A stretch of 64,000 nt of DNA. It comes from Planctomycetota bacterium. GTDB taxonomy: Bacteria; Planctomycetota; UBA1135; GCA-002686595. Below the pieces are notes generated by a model. The model saw only the letters and a list, made by a program, of their open reading frames with translations. It ran no database searches and was not told the DNA's origin. Positions 26,672 to 35,363 of the stretch are shown here, one piece after another. The translations under genes and the position numbers were made by a program. The DNA is taken from assembly GCA_002720975.1 (NCBI GenBank), contig PBIX01000041.1, positions 1 to 64,000 on the forward strand. The letters run 5' to 3'. Each line of letters begins with the position of its first letter. The stretch's first letter is position 1.

Positions 26672-27469
26672 ATGCTATATAACAGGAGCATGTGTGCCGA
26701 TGGGCAGATCATTCGCTCGCGTTCCAACGCGGGCCTCAAGCGCATGCGGGCCGTGCTCGCGGGACGAGAGCGCGGAGCTCTCGTGCTCGAGGGTGAGCGA
26801 CTCGTGCGCGATGCCATCCGGTTGGGGTACCCCTTGGAGGGCCTATTCGTGGGGGATGACAGCCTCGAACTCCACGAGTCTCTGGGCGGCGAGGGCAGCC
26901 TGGTGGAGGCCGCACTGCTTCAGCAGGCCAGCGGGCTCAAGACTTCGCCGGGCGTCATGGCTCTCGCTGCCGTCCCAGAGACCTTGACCTTCGACCAGCT
27001 TGATCTGGAAGGTGACCCACTGCTGCTGGTCGTCGCAGGAGTTGCGGACCCCGGCAACCTTGGGGCCCTGGCGCGCTCCGCAGAGGCCGCAGGAGTGCGC
27101 GCCCTTGTTCTGTTGGCAGGCGGCACGAGCCCCTGGAATGCGAAGGCGCTGCGCGGGTCCATGGGTAGCTTGCTGCGCCTGCCCGTGGTGATCGCAGCGG
27201 ATGCGCTACAGGTCGGGGCTGAGTTGAGGGACCGGGGGATCCGCCAGGTCGTGGCTGCGACCCGGGGCGGCAAGGCTCCCGCCGACCATGACTGGGCGGG
27301 CCCCACCGCCCTGTGGGTGGCATCGGAGACCGGCGCCCTGCCCGACAGCGGCCAAGGCCTTGAGCCCCTGACTATCCCCATCACAGGCGAGGTGGAATCC
27401 CTCAACGTCACCGTTGCCGCTTCGCTTCTGCTCTTCGCTGCGGGACGCGGGGGGTCGCAGGCAAAGTGA
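26672..27469 (+). CDS. TrmH/SpoU-family RNA 2'-O-methyltransferase
   Basis: A 265-residue SPOUT methyltransferase using S-adenosylmethionine. The substrate-binding N-terminal domain includes ALVLEGERLVRDAI; the knot domain shows VVAGVADPGNLGALARSAEAAGV, a middle motif KALRGSMGSLLRLP, and a C-terminal motif IPITGEVESLNVTVAASLLLF. The ATG at 26672 is supported by GGAGGG 5 bases upstream; a second ATG at 26690 is possible. It overlaps rarA by GTGA. RNA target not determinable. Confidence 0.85.
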   Translation: MLYNRSMCADGQIIRSRSNAGLKRMRAVLAGRERGALVLEGERLVRDAIRLGYPLEGLFVGDDSLELHESLGGEGSLVEAALLQQASGLKTSPGVMALAAVPETLTFDQLDLEGDPLLLVVAGVADPGNLGALARSAEAAGVRALVLLAGGTSPWNAKALRGSMGSLLRLPVVIAADALQVGAELRDRGIRQVVAATRGGKAPADHDWAGPTALWVASETGALPDSGQGLEPLTIPITGEVESLNVTVAASLLLFAAGRGGSQAK

Positions 27470-28755
27470 GAGAGCTCTTCGAAGCCCCCGCGGATCAAGG
27501 CGATGACCCGCTCTGCCCGGCCCCTGACGACGCCCCACTCGCGGATCGCATGCGACCGCACAGCCTTGAGGAGTTTGTCGGTCAGCGGCATCTCGTGGAG
27601 GACGGGCGCATCCTCACCCAGGCCCTGGCCGGGGACCTGACCCAGAGCCTGATCCTGTGGGGGCCGCCAGGAGTGGGCAAGACGACCCTGGCGCGCTTGA
27701 TCGCCGCGAAGACCACCTGTCGATTCGTCCCCTATTCCGCCGTGCTCTCGGGAATCAAGGAGATCAAGGCCGTCATGGCCGTTGCCGAACAGGAGCGCAA
27801 GCGCAATGGCACTCGGACGCTCCTCTTCGTGGACGAGATCCACCGCTTCAACAAGGCTCAACAGGACGCGTTCCTGCCCTACGTGGAGCGCGGCGACATC
27901 CTGCTTGTGGGGGCCACTACCGAAAACCCCTCCTTTGAGGTGATCTCTGCGTTGCTCTCACGCTGCAGGGTGCTCCAGCTTGAGCCCTTGGCTCCAGAGG
28001 ACGTTGCCGATCTTCTTGGGCGCGCCCTGGAGGATCCGCGAGGATTTGATTCTGCGTTGAAGGTCAATCCCGAGCAGCTGCTCCGCATCGCTCACGCAAC
28101 CGATGGAGACGCGCGTCGCGCCCTGACCCTACTGGAGACCGCCGCTTCAATGGTGAACAGGGAGGGCGGAGTGCCGCGTGTCCTTGACGACAAGCTCTTG
28201 AGCGAGGCGTTGCAGCGCAAGCATCTGCACTACGACAAGAGCGGCGAAGAGCACTACAACCTGATCTCTGCTCTCCACAAGAGTGTGCGCAACAGCGATG
28301 AGGACGCGACCCTCTATTGGCTGACCCGCATGATGGAGGCCGGGGAGGATGGGCAGTACCTCGCACGGCGCCTGATCCGCATGGCCAGTGAGGACATTGG
28401 CCTGGCAGACCCGTTCGCCCTGCGCGTGACCCTTGACGCAGCAGAGGCTTTTGGGCGTTTGGGGTATCCGGAGGGCAAGCTGGCTCTGGTGCAGGCGGCC
28501 GTGTACCTGGCGCGGGCCCCCAAGAGCAACGCCCTCTACACCGGCCTCGGGAAGGCGGAGGAAGACGTGCAGCGCACGGCTGCTGAAGGTGTTCCCAGAC
28601 ACCTGCGCAACGCGGTCACCGACCTCATGAAGCAAGCGGGCTACGGGAAAGGCTATCGCTACGCCCACGATGACCCCGAAGCCAAGAGTGAGATGACCTG
28701 CCTGCCCCCCTCTCTGGCGGGCCGCCGTTACCTGAAGGCGGATGAGGCGGACTAG
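27466..28755 (+). CDS. rarA: Replication-associated recombination protein RarA (MgsA)
   Basis: A 429-residue AAA+ ATPase acting at stalled replication forks. It has LADRMRPHSLEEFVGQRHLV, Walker A WGPPGVGKTTL, Walker B LLFVDEIHRFNKAQQDAFLP, sensor 1 GATTENPSFEV, and the C-terminal tetramerisation region DKSGEEHYNLISALHKS...DEDATLYWLTRM. GTG start overlapping the stop of the methyltransferase gene. Its TAG stop overlaps that of convergent recD2 in a shared CTAG. Confidence 0.95.
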   Translation: MRELFEAPADQGDDPLCPAPDDAPLADRMRPHSLEEFVGQRHLVEDGRILTQALAGDLTQSLILWGPPGVGKTTLARLIAAKTTCRFVPYSAVLSGIKEIKAVMAVAEQERKRNGTRTLLFVDEIHRFNKAQQDAFLPYVERGDILLVGATTENPSFEVISALLSRCRVLQLEPLAPEDVADLLGRALEDPRGFDSALKVNPEQLLRIAHATDGDARRALTLLETAASMVNREGGVPRVLDDKLLSEALQRKHLHYDKSGEEHYNLISALHKSVRNSDEDATLYWLTRMMEAGEDGQYLARRLIRMASEDIGLADPFALRVTLDAAEAFGRLGYPEGKLALVQAAVYLARAPKSNALYTGLGKAEEDVQRTAAEGVPRHLRNAVTDLMKQAGYGKGYRYAHDDPEAKSEMTCLPPSLAGRRYLKADEAD

Positions 28756-31058
28756 CCGTCGGAATCGGCCGCCAGCCGCTCAGACAACGCACTGCTTCGA
28801 TCTGCCTGCCGGACGTTTTCAACGGCCATGGCCAGCGCCCGCCGGGAACCCACCAGCACCACCATGCGCTGGGCTCTTGTGACCGCGGTGTAGAGCAGGT
28901 TGCGCTGCAACATCATTGCGTGTTGGCGAACGAGGGGCAGGACCACCACGGGGAACTCGCCTCCCTGGCTCCGGTGCACCGTGATGGCAAAAGCGGGCCG
29001 CAGCTGTGAGAGCTCGCCCCCGCTGTAGACCACGTCCTGTTCGGGGTAGCGCACCGTCACGATGCCGTCCCCGGTCACCGTGTGGATCACACCCATGTCT
29101 CCGTTGAACACCTCCTTCTCGTAGTCATTGCGTGTGTGAATGACCCGATCTCCCGTGCGCCAACGCTGTTCGCCCCTGACCACCTCCCGCCCGCCGACCC
29201 CCTGGGCCTCTCGCAAGCGATCATTGAGTGCGTCCACCCCACACTCCCCTCGATACATGGGTGCGATCACCTGCACGTCCTGGATCCAGTCAATACCAAA
29301 ACGATCTTCGAGGCGACGCGTCACGACATCCATGAGCAGGTCGGCGGTGGCTGCGGCCTCCTCACTGGGAAAGAAGAAGAAGTCGGCTCCCTCGGCCGGG
29401 TCCCCATCTGTGGCCGGCATGTCTCCACCCAGAATGCGGTGGGCGTTCTGGACGATCTGGCTCTTGGCCGCCTGGCGGTAGATCTGAGTCAGTCGCGCCG
29501 TGGGGACGGAGCCCGAGTCCAACAGATCACCGAGTACGTTGCCCGGGCCAACCGAGGGCAGCTGGTTGGGATCTCCCACCAGGACCAGCCGGGTCTTGCT
29601 GTCCAGCGCCTTGAACAGGTGATGGGCGAGAACCACGTCGAGCATGGAAATCTCGTCCACGATCACCAGATCCGCCTTGAGTGGCTTGTTGACGCCGTGC
29701 TCAAACCCGCCATCGGTCGAATCGAATCCCAGGAGTCGGTGGATCGTGCTGGCGGGGCGGCCTGTAGCCTCACTCAGGCGCTTGGCGGCTCGGCCCGTCG
29801 GGGAAGCCAGGAGGATTTTCGCTCCGCTTCCTTCTGCCAGGTTGGCGACGAAGCGGATGATCGTGGTCTTGCCCACACCTGGGCCGCCGGTGAGCAGAGC
29901 CACCGGCTGGCTGAGCAGGGTCAGCACCGCCTCCCGCTGCCCCGTGTGAAGCTCCAGATTGCCATCCGATTCGGCGGCCTCCAGGGCCTCTGTGTCGGCG
30001 AGCGCGCTGCGTGGCCCCTCTGCCAGCAGCCTGCGTATGTTGCGGGCGGCCCCCAACTCACTGGTGTGCAGGTGCGGTAGGTACACGGGCACGAAGCCCT
30101 CGACCTGTGAGAAGACTTTCTCGTCCACGACCAGCAACCCTTCACGGCAAAGAGCGTCGAGGGCGTCTTCGAAGGGTCCATTCGGGGTGGGCACCCTTAG
30201 CAGGTCGCGCGCTGTCTCCAGGAGTTCGACTTGTGCCAAGAACGTGTGTCCGTCATCGGCCGCTCGTTCGAGGGCGTGCACCAGAGCGGCCCTCAGGCGT
30301 CGTGGGTCGTCGTCCTCCAAGCCGAGCTCCTTGGCGACCCGGTCGGCGAGTACAAACCCCAGGCCCGGAACCCCCATCAGGCAGTAGGGATCCTCGCGCA
30401 CGTGGGTCTCGCAACCGGGTCCCAGTCGCGTCAACGTGGCCTGGGCTTGGATGGGTCCCAGCCCGACGCCGTGCAGGAAGGAGAGGGTCTCGTGCAGGGC
30501 GGTCTGGGCGATCACGGCTTCCCGCAAGGTTGCGGCGACTCCGGGCTTGAGGCCCTTGATACCCACCAGACAGTTCTCTTCCTCGGCGATGCGTTGCAAT
30601 GTGTCCGTGCCAAGGTGGCTGACAATGCGCTCGGCGAGGGCCTTGCCCACCCCGGGGAACGCCTTGGAAGCCAAGTAGCGCTTGAGGCCGGGAGCATCCA
30701 CGGGGACCAGGGTTTGCAGGACCTCGAACTCGAATTGGCTGCCGTGGGAGGCGTGCCTTCCCCACTGGCCCAGCATGCGCACCCTTGCCCCTTCCATGGG
30801 GTTGGCCCAGCGCCCGACCACCGTCACGCGCCCGGAGGGGAAGAGGTCGGGGTCCTTTGGCGCGTCGTAACCCGGTTCGAGAACTAGCTTTAGAACTGTG
30901 TAGAGGCTCTCCTCGTCGTGGTATGTGACGAGATCCACCTGCCCCTGGAGGGGGATCCCCTGCTGCCCTGGCCCCTGTCCAGGGTGCACCTGGCTGCTTT
31001 TCTTCCTGGAGTTCGCCACGGAGAGGGGAGAATGGCAGCCCGGGCGCGGGATTTCCAC
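28752..31058 (-). CDS. recD2: RecD2-type ATP-dependent DNA helicase
   Basis: A 5'-3' superfamily 1B helicase of up to 768 residues, of the RecBC-independent RecD2 type. The N-terminal OB and helix-hairpin-helix region (GVGKALAERIVSHLG, IKGLKPGVAATLREA) precedes the helicase core: Walker A GGPGVGKTT, SPTGRAAKRLSEATG, motif II IVDEISMLD, GDPNQLPSVGPGNVLGD, and motif VI-like ITVHRSQGGEFP...LYTAVTRAQRM. GTG starts at 31058 or 31019 are both possible. Divergent from rpsU. Confidence 0.92.
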   Translation of the reverse strand: MEIPRPGCHSPLSVANSRKKSSQVHPGQGPGQQGIPLQGQVDLVTYHDEESLYTVLKLVLEPGYDAPKDPDLFPSGRVTVVGRWANPMEGARVRMLGQWGRHASHGSQFEFEVLQTLVPVDAPGLKRYLASKAFPGVGKALAERIVSHLGTDTLQRIAEEENCLVGIKGLKPGVAATLREAVIAQTALHETLSFLHGVGLGPIQAQATLTRLGPGCETHVREDPYCLMGVPGLGFVLADRVAKELGLEDDDPRRLRAALVHALERAADDGHTFLAQVELLETARDLLRVPTPNGPFEDALDALCREGLLVVDEKVFSQVEGFVPVYLPHLHTSELGAARNIRRLLAEGPRSALADTEALEAAESDGNLELHTGQREAVLTLLSQPVALLTGGPGVGKTTIIRFVANLAEGSGAKILLASPTGRAAKRLSEATGRPASTIHRLLGFDSTDGGFEHGVNKPLKADLVIVDEISMLDVVLAHHLFKALDSKTRLVLVGDPNQLPSVGPGNVLGDLLDSGSVPTARLTQIYRQAAKSQIVQNAHRILGGDMPATDGDPAEGADFFFFPSEEAAATADLLMDVVTRRLEDRFGIDWIQDVQVIAPMYRGECGVDALNDRLREAQGVGGREVVRGEQRWRTGDRVIHTRNDYEKEVFNGDMGVIHTVTGDGIVTVRYPEQDVVYSGGELSQLRPAFAITVHRSQGGEFPVVVLPLVRQHAMMLQRNLLYTAVTRAQRMVVLVGSRRALAMAVENVRQADRSSALSERLAADSDG

Positions 31059-31168
31059 CCGCCCCTATGTCCAATGGCGCTGTTGGCGCTAGAGTAATCG
31101 CCCCCAATTCGGCGTTGGCACCCCTGCCAGCGCACCCCACAAACAAGGATATGGAAGGTTAGTCCGTC

Positions 31169-31402
31169 TTGATCAAGGTCGCCGTACGCTCGAACGAATC
31201 TCTGGAAGCCGCCCTGCGCCGCTTCAAGCGCCAGTGTAACTACAGCGGCATTTTCCGCATGGCCAAGGCCCGCACCTGGCACGAGAAGCGATCTGATCGC
31301 CGTCGTCGTGAGCGTCGCGAGCGTCTGCGCACGATCCAGAAGGCCACGCGCAAGAACGATCCCAACCGCCGCCGCCGTCGGCGCCGCACGGTCACGCGCT
31401 AG
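31169..31402 (+). CDS. rpsU: Small ribosomal subunit protein bS21
   Basis: A 77-residue basic ribosomal protein with a TTG start; GGAAGG lies 10 bases upstream. The start LIKVAVRSNESLEAALRRFKRQCNYSGIF is the bS21 signature, and WHEKRSDRRRRERRERLR gives the Arg-rich tail. It extends a little beyond the usual 58-71 residues with RRRRRRRTVTR. A strong intrinsic terminator follows, so it is probably monocistronic. Confidence 0.93.
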   Translation: MIKVAVRSNESLEAALRRFKRQCNYSGIFRMAKARTWHEKRSDRRRRERRERLRTIQKATRKNDPNRRRRRRRTVTR

Positions 31403-31426
31403 CGCCCAGGGCCGTTGCCCAAGTAC

Positions 31427-31461
31427 AAAGGAGCTGCCCCTGAATGGGCGGCTCCTTTTTT
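31427..31461 (+). terminator. Rho-independent terminator of rpsU
   Basis: A 13-bp stem (AAAGGAGCTGCCC with GGGCGGCTCCTTT, one G-U wobble) around a 6-base loop, ending in six T residues at 31456-31461. This is the clearest intrinsic terminator in the window. The GTG-like and other starts of the next ORF inside it are discounted. Confidence 0.9.
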
Positions 31462-31473
31462 CGTGTCTTCACC

Positions 31474-32547
31474 ATGGGCCTGCTCCCCAACGATCGCGAC
31501 CTGACTGAACCGCCCGAGGCGGTGGAGTTGGTTGTTGATGCCAGCGACTTCAGGGTCAAGGTCGTCGATCTGGTCGTACGCTTGGATCACTTCCTGGCCG
31601 AACGCATCAACTGGCGCTCGCGCAATTCGATCCAGAAACTGATCCGCGAAGGATTTGTGTTGGTAGATGCAGTCGCTCCCGATCGTCCTCGTGGGGAGGG
31701 CAAGCCGGAGGTTGAAAAGAGGCCGGGCCGCAAGTTGCGACACGGTTCACGCGTCGTCGTGGTCATCCCCGAAGAGAACCGAAGGCAGTTCTCGGCAGAC
31801 GCCATGGGTCCTATCGACGTACTCTTCGAAGACGACGAGGTTGTGGTTGTGAACAAGCCACCGCACGTTGCAGTACACCCGTCGGGCCGGCATTACACCG
31901 ACACCTTGATTCAGCGGGTGCACGCGCACTTCAAGGAGGAGATCAACCGGGGCGACATGGCTCCGCGCCTGTGCCATCGCCTGGACCGGGAAACCAGCGG
32001 CATTGTCCTGATCGCGAAGCGACCTGCAGGCCATACCCAGCTGATGCTGCAGTTCGAGGGTCGTCGTGTGCGCAAGGCCTATCAGGCGATCGTGTGTGGA
32101 GTCCCTACTCCCGATGAGGGCTCGATCCGATCGGCAATAGGCCCCTCACGAACAAGTGCGGTGCGCCTGAAGATGGCCGTCCGTGTGGATGGCCTGGAAT
32201 CGCGAACGGACTATGCGGTTCTTGAGGAGGTCGGGCCGGAGGATCGTCGGCATGCCCTGGTGCGGTGCGACTTGTTCACTGGCCGCCAGCACCAGATCCG
32301 TGTCCATCTCGCGGCCCAGGGTCACCCCCTCGTGGGAGACAAGCTGTACGGCCCCGATGAAGCCCTGTTCCAGCGCTCGCTCGACGGCGAGCTGACAGCA
32401 GCCGATCTGATGGAGTTGGAGCACGAGCGCCAGGCTCTGCACAACACCCTCCTTGCGTTTGAGAGCCCCGCGTCCGGTCCGGTCGAGATCAACTGCCCCC
32501 TGGCGCCGGACCTGGAGGCATTTCTCGTTGCGCGTCGTGGCGCGTAG
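31474..32547 (+). CDS. RluA-family ribosomal large-subunit pseudouridine synthase (RluD-like)
   Basis: A 357-residue enzyme starting at the ATG 31474, just past the rpsU terminator. An S4-like RNA-binding domain (RLDHFLAERINWRSRNSIQKLIREGFVLVD) precedes the catalytic domain with VVNKPPHVAVHPSG and the catalytic Asp in CHRLDRETSGIVLIAK, and then FTGRQHQIRVHLA and GHPLVGDKLYG. Converts specific uridines in 23S rRNA to pseudouridine. Its 3' end overlaps the convergent permease gene by 59 bases. Confidence 0.9.
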   Translation: MGLLPNDRDLTEPPEAVELVVDASDFRVKVVDLVVRLDHFLAERINWRSRNSIQKLIREGFVLVDAVAPDRPRGEGKPEVEKRPGRKLRHGSRVVVVIPEENRRQFSADAMGPIDVLFEDDEVVVVNKPPHVAVHPSGRHYTDTLIQRVHAHFKEEINRGDMAPRLCHRLDRETSGIVLIAKRPAGHTQLMLQFEGRRVRKAYQAIVCGVPTPDEGSIRSAIGPSRTSAVRLKMAVRVDGLESRTDYAVLEEVGPEDRRHALVRCDLFTGRQHQIRVHLAAQGHPLVGDKLYGPDEALFQRSLDGELTAADLMELEHERQALHNTLLAFESPASGPVEINCPLAPDLEAFLVARRGA

Positions 32548-33979
32548 GCAGGCGGTCCGCCACCAGCACCACGGCAAGGATCGAGAAGGCCATCGCCACC
32601 GAATGCATGAATTGCCAGGCGCCGATGGCCGCGAAGGTCATGAGAATGGCAATCATGAACATGCGCCCTGAACGTGTGTCGTCCCAGGCCGTGCCCAGTT
32701 CACTGGGGGCCATGGACAGGGGGGGCGCTCCGGCAAAAAAATCCCAGGAGGTTCGCAGGAGTAGCAGCCCGGCGGTCAATGCCACGGGAGTCAGCCGCAT
32801 GGCCAGGTCCACGTTGCCTCGCCACGCGACCAGGGCGCCCAAGGCCAGATAGAGCGGTAGGACCATCCGAATCACGACCGCCTTGCGTGAGCCGGCGGCT
32901 TCGTCGCGAGTATCCAGGGGGCAGGTGTCCACAATCCAGCGCGCTTCGGGGGTGGCCGTGGCGGGTACGTAGAGCAGCAAGAGCGGCAGGTAGACGGCGG
33001 GCGCGAAGAGCAGGAGGGCAAGCAGGCCTTCGTCCCGCGCACTTGATCCATCGGCACCAAGAAGCAAGAACGCCAGCGGCACGGCGAGCAGAGGATAGGC
33101 GCGGGTGACGAAGTCCTGTTCGCTGGGGAGGGCGTGGTAGACGAATTCAAAGCTCGCCCTCTCTCGCGGTCGCACCCAATAGCGTGCCGCCAAGACCCGC
33201 AGAGGCCAGAGCAGAATGCCGAGGGGGGAGCGCGTGGGCCGCGCACGGGGGGCGGGGGGAAAGGGGGCCAGGGCGAAGGTGGCCAGGGTCAGGAGCGTTG
33301 CGGCCAGGGCCAGCCACAGGCCCGATGAAGTGGGGTCCGGAGCCAGGGGCGCCGTGAACCAAAGCGGCGGGTAGTAGGCGTCCAAGGTGCCCTTGCCCAC
33401 GGCCTCCTGGAGGTCGGGGAGGTTGCCGAGGCCCGCGGTGAGGCCCACGATGACTCCACAAAAGAGGATGGTCTGGATGGCGGTCAACACTCCTTCCGCT
33501 CGGCCGGCCAATCCCGCTTGGACCCAGAGCAGCAGGGCGCCCACGAAGAGGGTCTGCAACAGACCCCCGACGACAAGTGCAAACCGTGCCCACCAGACCA
33601 TCTGTTCAGGAGCCAGCAAGGCTGCCGGGATGAGAGAGCCGAGGGCGAGGCCCCCGAGCAGTACGGCCAGGACGAGGATGCGAGCAGCACGCAGCTCACC
33701 GGGTTTCACGGGAAGGGCAGCCACCCACTCGGCTGCAGGATCGGCGCGCAGCAGGGGACCCAGCTCTCCAAGCAGCGCAATGGCTGTCAGTCCAAGCGGC
33801 AGAGAGAGGGCGAATACGGCAAACGCCCTGGGCTCCAGGTGATCGCGAACCAGCAAGCACAGGACGGCGGACAGTGAGGCCTGGAACAGGATCGGCGCGA
33901 TGGGCAATCGGGCCCCGCGCTCACCCAACCACTCTCCGGAGAGGTGTGTGCGGGCTATGAGTAGAATGCGATTCCACAT
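32489..33979 (-). CDS. Polytopic membrane protein, probable ABC-2-type exporter permease
   Basis: A 496-residue protein starting at the ATG 33979 (MWNRILLIARTHL); codons upstream belong to an antisense extension and are discounted. About twelve hydrophobic segments are visible, such as LVLAVLLGGLALGSLIPAALL and LLALLLFAPAVYLPLLLLYV. I infer it pairs with the ATP-binding subunit at 35364, which lies on the same strand but is separated by a plus-strand gene pair. No substrate can be named. Its first codon is 27 bases from the divergent hydrolase gene. Confidence 0.6.
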   Translation of the reverse strand: MWNRILLIARTHLSGEWLGERGARLPIAPILFQASLSAVLCLLVRDHLEPRAFAVFALSLPLGLTAIALLGELGPLLRADPAAEWVAALPVKPGELRAARILVLAVLLGGLALGSLIPAALLAPEQMVWWARFALVVGGLLQTLFVGALLLWVQAGLAGRAEGVLTAIQTILFCGVIVGLTAGLGNLPDLQEAVGKGTLDAYYPPLWFTAPLAPDPTSSGLWLALAATLLTLATFALAPFPPAPRARPTRSPLGILLWPLRVLAARYWVRPRERASFEFVYHALPSEQDFVTRAYPLLAVPLAFLLLGADGSSARDEGLLALLLFAPAVYLPLLLLYVPATATPEARWIVDTCPLDTRDEAAGSRKAVVIRMVLPLYLALGALVAWRGNVDLAMRLTPVALTAGLLLLRTSWDFFAGAPPLSMAPSELGTAWDDTRSGRMFMIAILMTFAAIGAWQFMHSVAMAFSILAVVLVADRLPTRHDAQREMPPGPAPGGS

Positions 33980-34006
33980 GAGTGCCGCCGAGCCTACCGT
34001 AGCGGG

Positions 34007-34645
34007 ATGATGAAGGTCTGCATTGAGGGTTCGGCTGGTGAACTGGAGGGCGCCCTTTGGCTGCCCGAGGGTCCGCCACGCGCGGCAATCGTCCTGGGGC
34101 ATCCACATCCCCTGCACGGTGGCTCCATGGACAGCAGCGTGGTGTTTCGGGCGGGTCGGGCGTTGCAGGAGGCGGGATTGGCCGTCCTGCGTCTCAACTA
34201 CCGGGGTGTAGGGGCCAGCGTTGGCACCTTCCACGGAGAGGGAGGGGAAGTGGATGACCACCGTGCGGCGCTCGACTGGCTGGAACAGGAGGTCGGTGGA
34301 GTGCCTCTCTGGGCCGGCGGGTTCTCCTTCGGTGCTCGCACAGCCGCGGCCCTGGCCACCCATGAGGACCGGATCCGGCAGGTCTTGTTGATTGCCTTGC
34401 CGGTCCTGGCCTTTCCCTGCGCCGTGGCGGACGACGTCCGGTGTCCTGGGCTGACCCTCATGGCGAGCGAGGACGCATTTGGCACAGCTGCGGACGTAAA
34501 AGCCGCCCTCCCCGTGCTGGCGTCCAGGGTCGAGGTGGATGAGCTTGAGGGAGCGGACCACTTCTTCAGTGGCAAGCTGCAAGATCTCCAGGCCCGCATT
34601 GGTGATTGGGCGCAGCGCGCACTCCATACTGAACCCAGCCCATGA
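34007..34645 (+). CDS. Alpha/beta-hydrolase family protein
   Basis: A 212-residue small alpha/beta hydrolase. LGHPHPLHGGSMDSSVV forms the oxyanion-side loop, RLNYRGVGASVG follows, and the nucleophile elbow is GGFSFGA with Ser as nucleophile. LEGADHFFSGK near the C-terminus supplies the catalytic histidine. Substrate unknown. The ATG at 34010 is an alternative start. It overlaps the thioesterase gene by ATGA, so both are translated together. Confidence 0.8.
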   Translation: MMKVCIEGSAGELEGALWLPEGPPRAAIVLGHPHPLHGGSMDSSVVFRAGRALQEAGLAVLRLNYRGVGASVGTFHGEGGEVDDHRAALDWLEQEVGGVPLWAGGFSFGARTAAALATHEDRIRQVLLIALPVLAFPCAVADDVRCPGLTLMASEDAFGTAADVKAALPVLASRVEVDELEGADHFFSGKLQDLQARIGDWAQRALHTEPSP

Positions 34646-35043
34646 CCGCCCTAGTCCCCGAGACCTACCCCTCCGACAAGATGCCTGCCATCAGGCAGGT
34701 GATGATGCCCCGCGACACCAATGCGGTGGGCACGATCTTTGGAGGTGTGATCCTCTCCCAGATCGACCTGGCAGCCGCCATCGAAGCGCACACCCATCAC
34801 CTGGGCAAGGTGGTTACCGTCTCCATGGACAAGGTCGACTTCAAGGCGCCCGTGCGTGTGGGAGATCTCGTCTCGTTCTTTACGGAAACGCGCAAGACAG
34901 GCCGCACCTCAATCACCGTGCATGTGGCCGTTTGGGCGCAGCGACGATTTGGCGGTGGAGAGCAGAAGTATGTCACCGAGGCCGAGGTGACCATGGTGGC
35001 GGTGGATGATGATTTCAAGCCCACCCCGCTCGGATCGGCCTGA
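34642..35043 (+). CDS. Acyl-CoA thioesterase, hotdog fold (YciA-like)
   Basis: A 133-residue hotdog-fold thioesterase. MMPRDTNAVGTIFGGVILSQIDLAAA is the conserved active-site stretch, followed by VTVSMDKVDFKAPVRVGDLV and the acidic tail of the beta sheet. Length fits acyl-CoA hydrolases of the YciA/acyl-CoA thioester hydrolase group. Translationally coupled to the alpha/beta hydrolase upstream, which suggests both act on acyl or ester metabolites. Confidence 0.85.
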   Translation: MTALVPETYPSDKMPAIRQVMMPRDTNAVGTIFGGVILSQIDLAAAIEAHTHHLGKVVTVSMDKVDFKAPVRVGDLVSFFTETRKTGRTSITVHVAVWAQRRFGGGEQKYVTEAEVTMVAVDDDFKPTPLGSA

Positions 35044-35093
35044 CGCGCGCTTGGTCGTGTCGTTGCGCGTGTGACGAAAGCTCCGGCTCTTCG

Positions 35094-35357
35094 TCAGCGG
35101 TCGAGACGCCCGCGTCGACGCCACCAGATGGCGTCCACGACGAGGAGCGCCAAGCACACGGGGCCCCAGTAGAACGTCCAGAACGTCCGGACCAACACGG
35201 CTCCCCCGGTGGTTGCGACGGCATCGGGACCGAGGCCGTCACGAAGTATCCAGGCGAACCCGCCGACGCCGATGAGCCACACGAATTGAGCACCGATGAA
35301 GGCGGCCTCGGCAAGCGCGGCGGCCTCCGACTTTCCCTGAGGAGTGGTCATGCCCAT
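35094..35357 (-). CDS. Small two-helix membrane protein
   Basis: An 87-residue protein with two predicted membrane helices (AAFIGAQFVWLIGVGGFAWIL and FWTFYWGPVCLALLVVDAIWW) and a basic end (RRRGRLDR). It starts at 35357 or 35351, 6 bases after the stop of the ABC ATPase on the same strand, so it is almost certainly in that operon. Function unknown. Confidence 0.55.
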   Translation of the reverse strand: MGMTTPQGKSEAAALAEAAFIGAQFVWLIGVGGFAWILRDGLGPDAVATTGGAVLVRTFWTFYWGPVCLALLVVDAIWWRRRGRLDR

Positions 35358-35363
35358 CGAAAC

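Noticed and set aside
30253-31146. Minus-strand ORF of 297 codons overlapping recD2
   Set aside because: Out-of-frame shadow of recD2 with Arg/Pro/Gly bias.
33980-34627. N-terminal extension of the permease ORF
   Set aside because: It runs antisense through the alpha/beta-hydrolase gene and lacks membrane character; the ATG at 33979 begins the membrane protein.
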